This document shows, piece after piece, positions 44,117 through 52,371 of a stretch of 64,000 nt of DNA (positions are counted from its first letter, which is position 1; the number at the start of each line of letters is the position of its first letter). The translations under genes and the position numbers were made by a program. The notes beneath the pieces are model-generated. The model saw nothing but the letters and a program-made list of their open reading frames with translations. It searched no databases and had not been told where the DNA came from. The stretch comes from Allobosea sp. UNC402CLCol (lineage in GTDB: Bacteria; Pseudomonadota; Alphaproteobacteria; Rhizobiales; Beijerinckiaceae). The stretch spans positions 620,001 to 684,000 of the forward strand of contig NZ_JQJJ01000008.1 in the NCBI RefSeq assembly GCF_000745475.1, in the 5' to 3' direction.

Positions 44117-44728
44117 GTGACAATTCTTCCAGACGCCATCAGGCGGCGGGGCCCCTGGTCGCTGCCAAACCTCCTCACCTACGGCCGGATCCTGGCGATT
44201 CCGGCGCTGGTGGCGATCCTGTTCTGGCCGCGCGACGACTGGATGCGCTGGCTCGCGCTGGGAATCTACACGGTCGCCGCCATCACCGACTATCTCGACG
44301 GCTACATCGCCCGCGCCTGGAGCCAGCAATCGGCGATCGGCCGCATGCTCGACCCCATCGCCGACAAGCTCCTCGTCGCCGCCTTGCTGCTGATGCTGGT
44401 CTATACCGGCCAGATCGAGGGCTGGACGCTCTGGGCCGCCATCGTGATCCTCTGCCGCGAGATCCTGGTCTCCGGCCTGCGCGAGTTCCTGGCCGATCTC
44501 AAGGTCAGCGTCCCCGTCAGCAAGGTCGCGAAATGGAAGACGACGGCGCAGCTCTTCGCGCTGGGCTTTCTCGTCGTGGGCCCGGCCGGCGACAAGGTCC
44601 TGCCCGGCAACACGCAGATCGGCATCGTGCTGCTCTGGGCGGCGGCGGGCCTGACGATCTACACCGGCTGGGATTATTTCAACGCCGGCATCCGCCATCT
44701 CGTCGAGCAGGACGAGCGCATGCCATGA
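44117..44728 (+). CDS. pgsA: CDP-diacylglycerol-glycerol-3-phosphate 3-phosphatidyltransferase
   Basis: The CDP-alcohol phosphotransferase motif is intact as DYLDGYIARAWSQQSAIG followed by MLDPIADK (DGxxAR-x8-GxxxDxxxD), near residues 57-82. Four to five membrane helices and about 203 residues fit PgsA, which makes phosphatidylglycerophosphate for phosphatidylglycerol synthesis, the lipid donor for Lgt. GTG 44117 is preferred; TTG 44105 or GTG 44108 would add three or four residues. It overlaps moaD by 4 bases (ATGA). Confidence 0.93.
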   Translation: MTILPDAIRRRGPWSLPNLLTYGRILAIPALVAILFWPRDDWMRWLALGIYTVAAITDYLDGYIARAWSQQSAIGRMLDPIADKLLVAALLLMLVYTGQIEGWTLWAAIVILCREILVSGLREFLADLKVSVPVSKVAKWKTTAQLFALGFLVVGPAGDKVLPGNTQIGIVLLWAAAGLTIYTGWDYFNAGIRHLVEQDERMP

Positions 44729-45012
44729 ACGCCACCGCGCCCCTGGCGGCCACCCGCACCGTCAAGCTCGTCTATTTCGCCTGGATGCGCGAACGCGTCG
44801 GAGTGCCCAGCGAGACGCTCGACATTCCAGCCGATCTCGCCACGATCGCCGATCTCGTGCGCTGGCTGAAAACGCGTGGCGAGAACTACGAGGCGGCCTT
44901 CGCCAATGAGGCGGTGGTGCGTGCCGCGCTCGATCAGGTCCACGCCAAGCCGCATGCCGCGCTCGGCAGTGCCCGCGAGATCGCCTTCTTTCCGCCGATG
45001 ACCGGCGGCTGA
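44725..45012 (+). CDS. moaD: Molybdopterin synthase sulfur carrier subunit
   Basis: A 95-residue ubiquitin-like protein ending in the essential Gly-Gly (FFPPMTGG). The core KLVYFAWMRERVGVPSETLDI and AREIAFFPP match MoaD. The terminal glycine carries thiocarboxylate sulfur for conversion of cyclic pyranopterin monophosphate to molybdopterin. An N-terminal Ala/Thr-rich tail of about 12 residues is slightly longer than usual. Its partner moaE starts 8 bases after the stop. pgsA-moaD-moaE is a common alphaproteobacterial order. Confidence 0.94.
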   Translation: MNATAPLAATRTVKLVYFAWMRERVGVPSETLDIPADLATIADLVRWLKTRGENYEAAFANEAVVRAALDQVHAKPHAALGSAREIAFFPPMTGG

Positions 45013-45019
45013 GGCCGCC

Positions 45020-45478
45020 ATGACGCCCATCATCCGCATCCAGCACGAGGATTTCGACCTCTCGGACGAGATCGCGGCGCTGAGCTACGGCCGCGCCGAT
45101 ATCGGCGCCGTCGTGTCCTTCATCGGGCTCTGCCGCGATGAAGCCGGCACGCTCGCCGCGCTCGAGCTGGAGCATTATCCCGGCATGGCCGAGGCCGAGA
45201 TCGCCCGTGTCGCGTGCGAGGCAGCAGCGCGCTGGCCATTGCTCGGCCTCGTCGCGATCCACCGCTACGGCCTGGTCCGCCCGGGCGAACAGATCGTAAT
45301 GGTGCTGGCGGCCTCCGCACACCGCCGCGCCGCCTTCGAGGCCGCCGATTTCATGATGGATTACCTCAAGACCCGCGCCCCGTTCTGGAAGCGCGAGCAC
45401 CGCGCCGATGGCACGCTCGGCGGCTGGGTCGAAGCCAAGGCGGGCGACGACGATGCGGCAGAGCGCTGGAACCGGTAA
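45020..45478 (+). CDS. moaE: Molybdopterin synthase catalytic subunit
   Basis: The 152-residue MoaE has the family blocks GAVVSFIGLCRDEAG and LELEHYPGMAEAEI, HRYGLVRPGEQIVMVL, and a C-terminal DYLKTRAPFWKRE segment with the active-site Lys in KRE. Together with MoaD it inserts two sulfurs into precursor Z in cytoplasmic molybdenum cofactor synthesis. Length is normal. The following DUF1176 gene starts inside its last 26 bases. Confidence 0.95.
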   Translation: MTPIIRIQHEDFDLSDEIAALSYGRADIGAVVSFIGLCRDEAGTLAALELEHYPGMAEAEIARVACEAAARWPLLGLVAIHRYGLVRPGEQIVMVLAASAHRRAAFEAADFMMDYLKTRAPFWKREHRADGTLGGWVEAKAGDDDAAERWNR

Positions 45479-46541
45479 AGCTCCGAACAGGACGAAGAGC
45501 CCCGGCCGGCTCGCCCTTGCGGCTGGCCTGTGGCTGAGCGCCGTTACCGCGGCCGTCGCGGCGAACGATCCCAAGACCTTCCGCGACTGGATAGCCGGCT
45601 GCGACAACGTCAAGACCTGCACGGCGATGTCATTGCCGCCCGAGGCGGCCGAGACGGTCGCCTATCTGCGGCTCGAACGCCCTGCCGGCCCCGACGGCAG
45701 GGCCCGCCTCCTGCTCAGGCTTCGCGGCGACTGGAAGAAGCCGCCCGCCACGATCCAGCTCAAACTCGACGGCGCCGCCTTCCCGGCCGGCGGCAAGCCG
45801 CTTTCCGCAGCGGCGGATGGCGATGTGGTCACGGTGACGTTCTCGGCCGAGGACACCGCCGCGCTGATCGAAGCTGCCCGCAAGGCGGCGAAGCTGACGG
45901 CAGCCGCACCCGGCATGGCCGGCAGCATCTCGCTCGCCGGCTCCGTCGCCGCGATGCTCTGGATCGACGAGCAGCAGGGGCGGCTCGGCACGACCACGGC
46001 GCTCGTCCGCAAGGGCGCGAATGCCACCGTTCCGGCTGCTCCCGCCCTGCCGGTGGTCACAGCCACGCCGGCACCGCCCATGCTCGATATGAAGGCGGCG
46101 AAGCAGCAGGCCGCGCGGCTGCGCGCGGAATTGAAGAAACGCAGCCCCGATGCCTGCGAGGATGATGCGGCCAGTGATGACGAAGCCTGGGCGCTGAGTG
46201 ACAAGCGGACCCTGGTGGCGCTCGCCTGCTTGCGCGGAGCCTACAATCTGTCGTCGTCGTTCTTCGTCATGCCCGAGAACGAGCCCGCCAAGGCGACGCC
46301 GCTGCGCTTCGCGGATGGCGACGGCAACGACGGCAACGAACTGACCAATGCCAGCTTCGATCCGCGCACCGGCCATCTCGCCTTCTTCGCCAAGGGGCGC
46401 GGCATCGGCGATTGCGGCGTGAGCGGCGGCTATGCCTGGACCGGCAAGGATTTCGCGCGCACCGAACTCGCCATGATGGGCGAATGCCGGGGCATCGCGC
46501 CCGAAGACTGGATCACGCTGTATCGCAGCGCGAACCGCTGA
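45453..46541 (+). CDS. DUF1176 domain-containing secreted protein
   Basis: A 362-residue protein whose N-terminus holds a signal peptide (about residues 15-36, ending TAAVAAND after LALAAGLWLSAV). The mature part starts PKTFRDWIAGCDNVKTCTAMSL, the recognised DUF1176 opening, and ends with RGIGDCGVSGGYAWTGKDF and MGECRGIAPEDWITLYRS. Cysteine pairs suggest disulfides in the periplasm. Function unknown. ATG 45453 is chosen because it keeps the signal peptide near the N-terminus; it overlaps the end of moaE, so it is co-transcribed with the molybdopterin genes. Confidence 0.88.
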   Translation: MRQSAGTGKAPNRTKSPGRLALAAGLWLSAVTAAVAANDPKTFRDWIAGCDNVKTCTAMSLPPEAAETVAYLRLERPAGPDGRARLLLRLRGDWKKPPATIQLKLDGAAFPAGGKPLSAAADGDVVTVTFSAEDTAALIEAARKAAKLTAAAPGMAGSISLAGSVAAMLWIDEQQGRLGTTTALVRKGANATVPAAPALPVVTATPAPPMLDMKAAKQQAARLRAELKKRSPDACEDDAASDDEAWALSDKRTLVALACLRGAYNLSSSFFVMPENEPAKATPLRFADGDGNDGNELTNASFDPRTGHLAFFAKGRGIGDCGVSGGYAWTGKDFARTELAMMGECRGIAPEDWITLYRSANR

Positions 46542-46550
46542 GGATGCCAT

Positions 46551-46618
46551 TCCCGGAGCCGGCTGAAACGCCGGCACCGGGATATTCTGAAGGAGAGGCC
46601 CGGGTCAGACCCGGGCAC
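46551..46618. repeat. Degenerate interspersed repeat / hairpin pair between DUF1176 and ilvE
   Basis: Two hairpins occur: GCCGGC-TGAAAC-GCCGGC (about 46558-46574) and GCCCGGGTCAGACCCGGGC (about 46598-46616). The whole 70-base block fills the gap between the convergent DUF1176 and ilvE genes. Its right half (CCCGGGTC..GACCCGGG) resembles parts of the family 1 repeats. It may act as a bidirectional terminator. Confidence 0.5.
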
Positions 46619-46630
46619 AAGGGCGCTGTT

Positions 46631-47518
46631 TCACGCCGCCTTCGACTGCGGGCGCACCGCCGCCGAGTAATCTTCCATGATCACCTTGCCCATATTGCCG
46701 GTGATGAAGTTGTACGGACCCACCTCGGCGACCAGCGTCACCTCGGCGGCCGAGCCGGTGATGAAGCACTCGCTGAAGCCTTCGAGCTCCTCCGGCCGAA
46801 TGCGCCGCTCCACCACCTCGAAGCCGCGCTGCCGGCACAGTTCGATCACCGACTGACGAGTCAGGCCGTTGAGGAAGCGGTCGGCCAGCGGGGTGTGGAT
46901 CACGCCGTCCTTGATGAAGAAGATGTTGGCGCCGGTGCATTCGGCGACATTGCCTTCCCAGTCCAGCATCATCGCGTCGGCATAGCCCGCGCGCTCCGCC
47001 TTGTGCTTGGAGAGCGAGCAGATCATGTAGAGTCCCGCCGCCTTGGCATGGACCGGCGCGCAGGCCGGGTCCGGCCGGCGATAGTCGGCGATATCGAGGC
47101 GGATGCCCTTCAGCTTCGCCGCCATGTCGAACATGCTCGGCCACTCCCAGACCGCGATCGCGGTGTGGATGGTGTTGTTGATGCCGGACACCGCCATCAT
47201 CTCCGAGCCGCGCCAGGCGACCGGGCGGATATAGGCGTCCTTGAGCCCGTTTTCCTTCAGGCAGAGATACTTGGCCTCGTCGATCTCGGCGACCGAATAG
47301 GGGATGGTGAAATCCATGATCTCGGCGGACTTGTGGAAGCGCTTGGAGTGCTCCGTGCACTTGTAGATCACGCCGTCATAGGAGCGCTCGCCCTCGAAGA
47401 TGCAGGAGCCGTAATGGAGCCCATGGGTCAGTACGTGAATCTTCGCGTCCTTCCAGGGCACGAGCTTGCCGTCGAACCAGATGACGCCATCGCGCTGGTC
47501 GAAAGGAATGACTGACAT
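46631..47518 (-). CDS. ilvE: Branched-chain amino acid aminotransferase
   Basis: The 295-residue fold-type IV PLP enzyme is recognised from WFDGKLVPWKDAKIHVLTHGLHYGSCIFEGERSYDG at the N-terminus, YIRPVAWRGSEMMAVSG, DAMMLDWEGNVAECTGANIFFIKDG and GLTRQSVIELCRQ. It makes Leu, Ile and Val with glutamate as donor. Start ATG 47518 (MSVIPFDQRDG) follows AGGAGAAGG; the ATG at 47578 lacks a ribosome binding site. It is divergent from a MarR regulator, so the intervening 184 bases carry two promoters. Confidence 0.94.
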   Translation of the reverse strand: MSVIPFDQRDGVIWFDGKLVPWKDAKIHVLTHGLHYGSCIFEGERSYDGVIYKCTEHSKRFHKSAEIMDFTIPYSVAEIDEAKYLCLKENGLKDAYIRPVAWRGSEMMAVSGINNTIHTAIAVWEWPSMFDMAAKLKGIRLDIADYRRPDPACAPVHAKAAGLYMICSLSKHKAERAGYADAMMLDWEGNVAECTGANIFFIKDGVIHTPLADRFLNGLTRQSVIELCRQRGFEVVERRIRPEELEGFSECFITGSAAEVTLVAEVGPYNFITGNMGKVIMEDYSAAVRPQSKAA

Positions 47519-47638
47519 GGGACCTTCTCCTGGGTGCTTCCTCATCCGAACTCCGGCACAGCCGAATCCGGAACGCAAGCATGGGTCTAAAGCTGCGCTG
47601 CAACGACACGCTTTGAAATAATCGTTCGCTCAGCGCGC

Positions 47639-47681
47639 TTGACTGGTAATCTTCCGTCTGAGATATGTCAACAACGTTGAC
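47639..47681 (+). promoter_or_regulatory. petP-like promoter with MarR operator palindrome
   Basis: A TTGACT (47639-47644) box stands 16-18 bases before an AGATATG -10 region (about 47661-47667). Immediately after it is the perfect inverted repeat GTCAAC-AAC-GTTGAC (47667-47681), overlapping the predicted start site. The arrangement suggests autorepression by the MarR protein encoded 22 bases downstream. Confidence 0.65.
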
Positions 47682-47702
47682 CTAAATTTCTGGAGAGCTT
47701 TT

Positions 47703-48224
47703 TTGGCCCAGAGCCAGACCCGCTCGGAACCGATCGTGCCAAAGGGGGCAGCCCCTTTGCCGGCGACGGCTGCGCCCGTCCCCTTCGACCTGATCGAATT
47801 GCTCTTCTTCGCCTATCGCGACTTCGTCGGCGATCCCGACCGTATCCTCGCCGATTACGGCTTCGGCCGCGCCCATCACCGCGTGCTGCATTTCGTGCAG
47901 CGCCGGCCGGGGCTGACCATCGCCGAATTGCTCGACATCCTCCAGATCACCAAGCAGAGCCTCAACCGCGTGCTGAAGGAGCTGGTCGAGAAGGGCTATA
48001 TCGAGCAGCGCACCGGGCGCCAGGACAAGCGCCAGCGCCATCTCCACACCACGCCGGCCGGACAGGATCTGGCGCAGCGCCTCGTCCAGCTCCAGTCGAA
48101 GCGGATCATGGCGGCGCTCGACAATGTCGGCCCCGAAGCGGCCGAGACCATCGCGCGTTATCTCGCCGCGCTGATCGACCCGTCCGAACGTCCGAAGGTG
48201 CAGGGACTGCTCTCCGGCGCCTGA
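47703..48224 (+). CDS. MarR family transcriptional regulator (PetP-like)
   Basis: The 173-residue winged-helix protein has the MarR pattern: AHHRVLHFVQRRPGLTIAELLDILQITKQSLNRVLKELVEKGYIEQRTG with the basic wing RQDKRQRHLHTT. Start is TTG 47703, with GGAGAG about six bases upstream. It lies 134 bases upstream of an OmpR-type response regulator. A MarR gene directly before a response regulator resembles petP-petR of Rhodobacter capsulatus, which affect cytochrome bc1 expression. A palindrome in the promoter suggests self-repression. Confidence 0.88.
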   Translation: MAQSQTRSEPIVPKGAAPLPATAAPVPFDLIELLFFAYRDFVGDPDRILADYGFGRAHHRVLHFVQRRPGLTIAELLDILQITKQSLNRVLKELVEKGYIEQRTGRQDKRQRHLHTTPAGQDLAQRLVQLQSKRIMAALDNVGPEAAETIARYLAALIDPSERPKVQGLLSGA

Positions 48225-48358
48225 GCCGCGATGCCGCGCCGGCCCTGCGGCCACCGGGCAGCCGGGCTCCTGCGATCGATTGACGACCCCGTCATCGCCC
48301 TGTGCTATGAGGGCCGGAGGGTCGCGCCAAGGGATGCGCGACGAATAGAGACGCTCGG

Positions 48359-49102
48359 ATGATCGCAATGGAAGCCCCGGCGAAGCCGGCCCGCAAGATA
48401 TTGCCCGATGAGGCCCCGCATGTGCTCGTCGTCGACGACGACCGGCGCCTGCGCGAATTGCTGGCGCGCTTTCTCGGCGACAACGGCTACCGCGTCACCA
48501 CGGCCGCCAATGCCGCGGAAGCCGATACGCGCCTCGACAACCTCGTCTTCGACGCCATCGTGCTCGACGTGATGATGCCGGGCGAGAACGGCTTCGACTT
48601 CGCCCGCCGCTTCCGCGGCGGTTCCGCCGTGCCGATCCTGATGCTGACCGCCCGCGCCGATGGCAAGGACCGGGTCAACGGGCTGGAGATCGGTGTCGAC
48701 GATTATCTGGCAAAGCCCTTCGAACCGCGTGAATTGCTGCTGCGCCTCGGCAATATCCTGAAGCGCACCGTGGTCGTCGAGGCCGCGCAATCCGGCACGC
48801 GGCCGGATTTCGTCCGCTTCGGCCCCTTCCTCTACGGGCTGGCACGCGGCGAATTGCGCAAGGGCGAGGAGACCATCCGCCTGACCGAGCGCGAGCGCGA
48901 AATCCTGACGGCGCTGGCCGAGCGCGCCGGAGAGGTCGTGCCGCGCGAGGAGCTGGCCGCGCAGGGTTCCGCCGCCAATGACCGCACCGTCGACGTGCAG
49001 ATGAACCGTCTGCGCCGCAAGATCGAGCGCGACCCGGCCGATCCGCTCTACCTCCAGACCGTCCGCGGCGTCGGCTACAGGCTGTTGACGGACAGGACGT
49101 GA
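48359..49102 (+). CDS. OmpR/PhoB-type response regulator (PetR-like)
   Basis: A receiver domain (residues about 20-135, acidic patch D26-D28, phosphoacceptor D70 in IVLDVMMPG, T97, K119) precedes a winged-helix DNA-binding domain (about 150-245, TEREREILTALAERAGEVVPREELA and RRKIERDPADPLYLQTVRGVGYRLL). It probably takes phosphate from the histidine kinase encoded with a 4-base GTGA overlap. The upstream MarR gene makes the three-gene order resemble the petP-petR locus of Rhodobacter, so a role in respiratory gene control is possible but not shown. Confidence 0.93.
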   Translation: MIAMEAPAKPARKILPDEAPHVLVVDDDRRLRELLARFLGDNGYRVTTAANAAEADTRLDNLVFDAIVLDVMMPGENGFDFARRFRGGSAVPILMLTARADGKDRVNGLEIGVDDYLAKPFEPRELLLRLGNILKRTVVVEAAQSGTRPDFVRFGPFLYGLARGELRKGEETIRLTEREREILTALAERAGEVVPREELAAQGSAANDRTVDVQMNRLRRKIERDPADPLYLQTVRGVGYRLLTDRT

Positions 49103-50556
49103 CACCGGTTCAGCAGGACGGACAAGGACGAGGCGCGCTGCAGGTCGCGACGACGTGGCTCGCGCGCGCCCGCTCCGCCCTGCCCCGCCTCGCACACCGG
49201 GCCAACAGCGCCATCAAGCCGGTCCTGAGACAGATCGGCCGGCCGCTCCATATCGTGGCGCGCTACATGCCCAAGGGGCTTTACCCGCGCGCGCTGGTCA
49301 TCGTCATCGCGCCTGTAGTGCTGCTCCAATCGGTCATCGCCTATGTCTTCATGGAGCGCCATTGGCAGCTGGTGACACAGCGGCTTTCCGCCGCCGTCTC
49401 GGCCGACATCGCCATGCTGATCGACGTCTATGAAAGCTATCCGCAGGATGCCGACATCACGACGCTCTCGCGCATCGCCGCCGAGCGGCTCGGCATGGAT
49501 GTCGACATCATTCCCGATACCGACCTGCCCGCTCCCGGCCCCCGCCCCTTCTTCTCGCTGCTCGACAACGCGCTTTCGACCGAGCTCAGCCAGCAGGTCG
49601 CGCGCCCCTTCTGGCTCGACACGGTCGGCCGCTCCAGCCTGATCGAGATCCGCATCAAGCTCGGCAAGGACGTGATGCGCATCCTGACCCGGCGCAACGC
49701 GGCCTATGCCTCGAACAGCCACATCTTCCTGCTCTGGATGATCGGCACCTCGCTGATCCTCCTGACCATCGCGGTGCTGTTCCTGCGCAACCAGATCCGG
49801 CCGATCCTCAAGCTCGCCGATGCGGCGGAAGCCTTCGGCAAGGGGCGCGACGCCGAATTCCGCCCGCGCGGTGCCCGCGAGGTCCGCCGAGCCGGCAATG
49901 CCTTCATCGAGATGAAGCGCCGTGTCGAGCGCGCCATCGGCGAGCGCACCACGATGCTCAACGGCGTCAGCCACGACCTTCGGACCATCCTCACCCGCTT
50001 CCGCCTCTCGCTCGCGCTCCTGGAACGATCATCCGAGATCGAAGCGCTCGAGAAGGATGTCGACGAGATGAGCCGCATGCTAGAGGACTATCTCGCCTTC
50101 GCGCGCGGCGATGCCGGCGAGGTCCCCGTCGAGACCGATATCCGCGCCTTGCTCGAGGAGCTGAAGGCCGATGCCGAGCGGCAGGGGCACCAGACCGCGC
50201 TCGAGGTGATGGGCGATCCGCTGGTCGTCGTGCGGCCCGATGCCTTCCGCCGCCTGCTGACCAACCTCGTCTCCAACGCCGCCCGCTATGGCGACCGCAT
50301 CGCGATCCGCGCCACCCATGACGCGCGCTATCTGATCGTGACCGTCGATGATGACGGCCCCGGCATTCCGCCGGACCAGCGCGAGGAGGTCTTCCGCCCC
50401 TTCTTCCGCCTGGACGAGGCCCGCAATGTCGATGGCGGCGGCACCGGCCTCGGCCTCGCCATCGCTCGCGACATCGCCCGCGCCCATGGCGGCGACATCA
50501 TGCTCGGCGATTCCCCGCTCGGCGGCCTGCGCGCGACGGTGCGGCTGCCGGTCTGA
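49099..50556 (+). CDS. Sensor histidine kinase, EnvZ type
   Basis: 485 residues: a 60-residue cytoplasmic N-terminal extension, membrane helix (about 64-86), periplasmic domain (about 87-205), second helix (about 207-230), HAMP (to about 285), H-box with phosphoacceptor His292 (SHDLRTILTRFRL), then an HATPase (LVSNAARYGDRI, DDGPGIPPDQREEVF, GGGTGLGLAIARD). The H-box has Ile where most EnvZ-like kinases have Pro (HDLRTP). The GTG start overlaps the response regulator stop by 4 bases, so they form one operon. Confidence 0.93.
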   Translation: MTPVQQDGQGRGALQVATTWLARARSALPRLAHRANSAIKPVLRQIGRPLHIVARYMPKGLYPRALVIVIAPVVLLQSVIAYVFMERHWQLVTQRLSAAVSADIAMLIDVYESYPQDADITTLSRIAAERLGMDVDIIPDTDLPAPGPRPFFSLLDNALSTELSQQVARPFWLDTVGRSSLIEIRIKLGKDVMRILTRRNAAYASNSHIFLLWMIGTSLILLTIAVLFLRNQIRPILKLADAAEAFGKGRDAEFRPRGAREVRRAGNAFIEMKRRVERAIGERTTMLNGVSHDLRTILTRFRLSLALLERSSEIEALEKDVDEMSRMLEDYLAFARGDAGEVPVETDIRALLEELKADAERQGHQTALEVMGDPLVVVRPDAFRRLLTNLVSNAARYGDRIAIRATHDARYLIVTVDDDGPGIPPDQREEVFRPFFRLDEARNVDGGGTGLGLAIARDIARAHGGDIMLGDSPLGGLRATVRLPV

Positions 50557-50631
50557 CGTAGCGGAAAGCGACTCGACACTTATCGGCCCGGAGCCGTAAC
50601 TGGTCTCAAAATTTGCTTGCTGGGGCTCGCC

Positions 50632-51330
50632 ATGCAGACATTCCGGACCGTTGCAGCGCTTCTGGTGGCGTCGTTCCTCCTTTCGATCGCCGCAGCCCGC
50701 GCCGAGGAGGTCGTCGATCTCGGCGGCGGCCTGTTCGGCGGAGGCCGGGCCCTGCTGGACAAGCCAGCCGGAAAGGCCCGCGCCGGCCTCGTGCTCCTCA
50801 CGGGCGGCGACGGCTATGTCGGCATCGGCTCGGATGGCAGCGTCGCACGTGACGGCAACTGGATCGTCAGGACACGTAGCGCCTATCTGCGCAGCGGCAT
50901 CGCCAGCATCACGCTCGACGCCAATGCCGACCCGGCCAAGGCGGTCGAATATATGCGCGCCATCGCGCCGCGGGTGATCGTCGTCGCGATGAGCCGCGGC
51001 GCGCTCAAGGTCGCGGGGACCTTGCCGGCGCGGCCTGACGGCATCGTCTTCGCCTCGTCGATGCTCGACGAGGCGCGCGGCATGATCGGCGATCCCGGGC
51101 GCCTGCCGCCGACGCTGATCATTCATCACCGCCAGGACACGTGCCGCGTCACCTTGCCGGAATCGGCCGTCGCCTTTCAGCAATGGACCGGCGGCAAGGC
51201 GCGCCTGCTCTGGATCGACGGCGGATCCTCGACGGGCAATCCCTGCCAGGCGCGCGCCTATCACGGCTTCATCGGCCGCGAGGGTCAGGTCGTTTCAGCG
51301 ATAGCGGGCTTCGCCGGCTCGTTGCGTTAG
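50632..51330 (+). CDS. Secreted protein resembling alpha/beta hydrolases
   Basis: The 232-residue product has a signal peptide (residues 1-24, SIAAARAEE). The mature part has a strand-turn pattern like an alpha/beta hydrolase (AGLVLLTGGDGYVGIG, MSRGALKVAG at the expected nucleophile elbow, PTLIIHHRQDTCRV), but the nucleophile motif GxSxG appears as MSRGA. Two cysteines (TCRV, NPCQA) may form a disulfide. Function unknown. ATG 50632 is preferred over TTG 50617. Confidence 0.72.
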   Translation: MQTFRTVAALLVASFLLSIAAARAEEVVDLGGGLFGGGRALLDKPAGKARAGLVLLTGGDGYVGIGSDGSVARDGNWIVRTRSAYLRSGIASITLDANADPAKAVEYMRAIAPRVIVVAMSRGALKVAGTLPARPDGIVFASSMLDEARGMIGDPGRLPPTLIIHHRQDTCRVTLPESAVAFQQWTGGKARLLWIDGGSSTGNPCQARAYHGFIGREGQVVSAIAGFAGSLR

Positions 51331-51360
51331 AGCCTCCGATGCCGGAACGGTCTGCGCGCC

Positions 51361-52260
51361 TTACGCGGCGCCGATCGGCGCAAGCTTCGGCAGGCGTTCG
51401 ACCGCATGGTCGATGAAAGCACGCACCCGTGGCAGCGGATGCCGGCCGCCGGGAGTCACCAATTGCACCGGCAGCGCCTCTGGCTCGAATTCCGGCAACA
51501 GGCGCTCCAGCGTTCCGGCGGCGATGTCGTCGGCCGCCTGATAGGAGAGCGGGCGGGCCAGGCCCCGCCCTGCCCGTGCCGCGATCAGCACCGATTCGAC
51601 CTCGTTGACGATCAGCCTGGGCGTGAGCGCCACACGGCTGCGCCGCCCGGCGCCGCCGAACTGCCAGGTCATGATCGGGGTCGTGGCGACACTGACGATC
51701 GTCTCATGGGCGGCGATGTCCGAGGGCCGCCGCAACGGCGGCGCCCCTGCCAGATAAGCCGGCGAAGCCACCAGGATGCGCCTGACCTCGCCGACCTTGC
51801 GCACGCGAAAACGCGAATGCGGCAGGGGCCCTATCCGCACGGCGACCTGCAGATCCTCCTCGATCAGGTCGAGATTGCGGTCGGCCAGCACCAGTTCGAC
51901 CTGCACCTGCGGATAAAGATCGAGGAATTCCGAGACCAGCGGCGTGACATGGCGTCGCCCGAAGGAGAGCGGCGCCGTGATGCGCAGCAATCCGCTGACC
52001 GGCGCCTCGGAGACGCCACCAAGCGAAGCCGCGTAATCGCCGAGCACGCGGCGCGCCGCAATAGCGAGTTCACGGCCGGCCTCACTCGGCATGAAGCGGC
52101 GGGTCGAGCGGGTGATCAACCGCTGTCCGACGCGATCCTCCAGCGCCGCGAGCGCGCGGGTCACGGCCGGGCGCGAGCGGCGCAGGCGTCGCGCCGCGCC
52201 GGCAAGACTGCCGGCCTCGATGATCGCGACAAAGATGGCGAGCTCGTCCAGCCGGTCCAT
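51361..52260 (-). CDS. LysR family transcriptional regulator
   Basis: The 299-residue protein begins DRLDELAIFVAIIEAGSLAGAARRLRRSRPAVTRALAALEDRVGQRLITRSTRRF, a standard LysR N-terminal HTH, followed by an effector-binding domain resembling periplasmic binding proteins (VNEVESVLIAARAGRGLARPLSYQ near the end). It is divergent from a glutathione S-transferase gene; two palindromes in the 111-base gap are candidate operators. The effector is unknown. Confidence 0.92.
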   Translation of the reverse strand: MDRLDELAIFVAIIEAGSLAGAARRLRRSRPAVTRALAALEDRVGQRLITRSTRRFMPSEAGRELAIAARRVLGDYAASLGGVSEAPVSGLLRITAPLSFGRRHVTPLVSEFLDLYPQVQVELVLADRNLDLIEEDLQVAVRIGPLPHSRFRVRKVGEVRRILVASPAYLAGAPPLRRPSDIAAHETIVSVATTPIMTWQFGGAGRRSRVALTPRLIVNEVESVLIAARAGRGLARPLSYQAADDIAAGTLERLLPEFEPEALPVQLVTPGGRHPLPRVRAFIDHAVERLPKLAPIGAA

Positions 52261-52269
52261 GACATTGTT

Positions 52270-52288
52270 TCAGATTTTGGAATTCTGA
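52270..52288. promoter_or_regulatory. Palindrome 1 in the lysR/GST intergenic region
   Basis: TCAGA (52270-52274), nine bases, TCTGA (52284-52288). It lies 10 bases upstream of the LysR start on the minus strand and is a LysR-type dyad. Confidence 0.5.
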
Positions 52289-52304
52289 TTTCAATGGATA
52301 GCAG

Positions 52305-52325
52305 ATTTCGCTCGAATGGCGAAAT
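52305..52325. promoter_or_regulatory. Palindrome 2 in the lysR/GST intergenic region
   Basis: A perfect inverted repeat ATTTCGC (52305-52311), seven bases, GCGAAAT (52319-52325). It sits between the LysR and GST genes and would suit a second regulator site. Confidence 0.5.
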
Positions 52326-52371
52326 GACGATCTTATCCCCGGCGCATATGGCGGCTGCAGGGAGATCGGCG

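Noticed and set aside
51406-52371. Extended frame reading into the GST gene from the lysR region
   Set aside because: The first 322 codons are antisense to LysR; the real GST starts at 52372 with a Shine-Dalgarno sequence.
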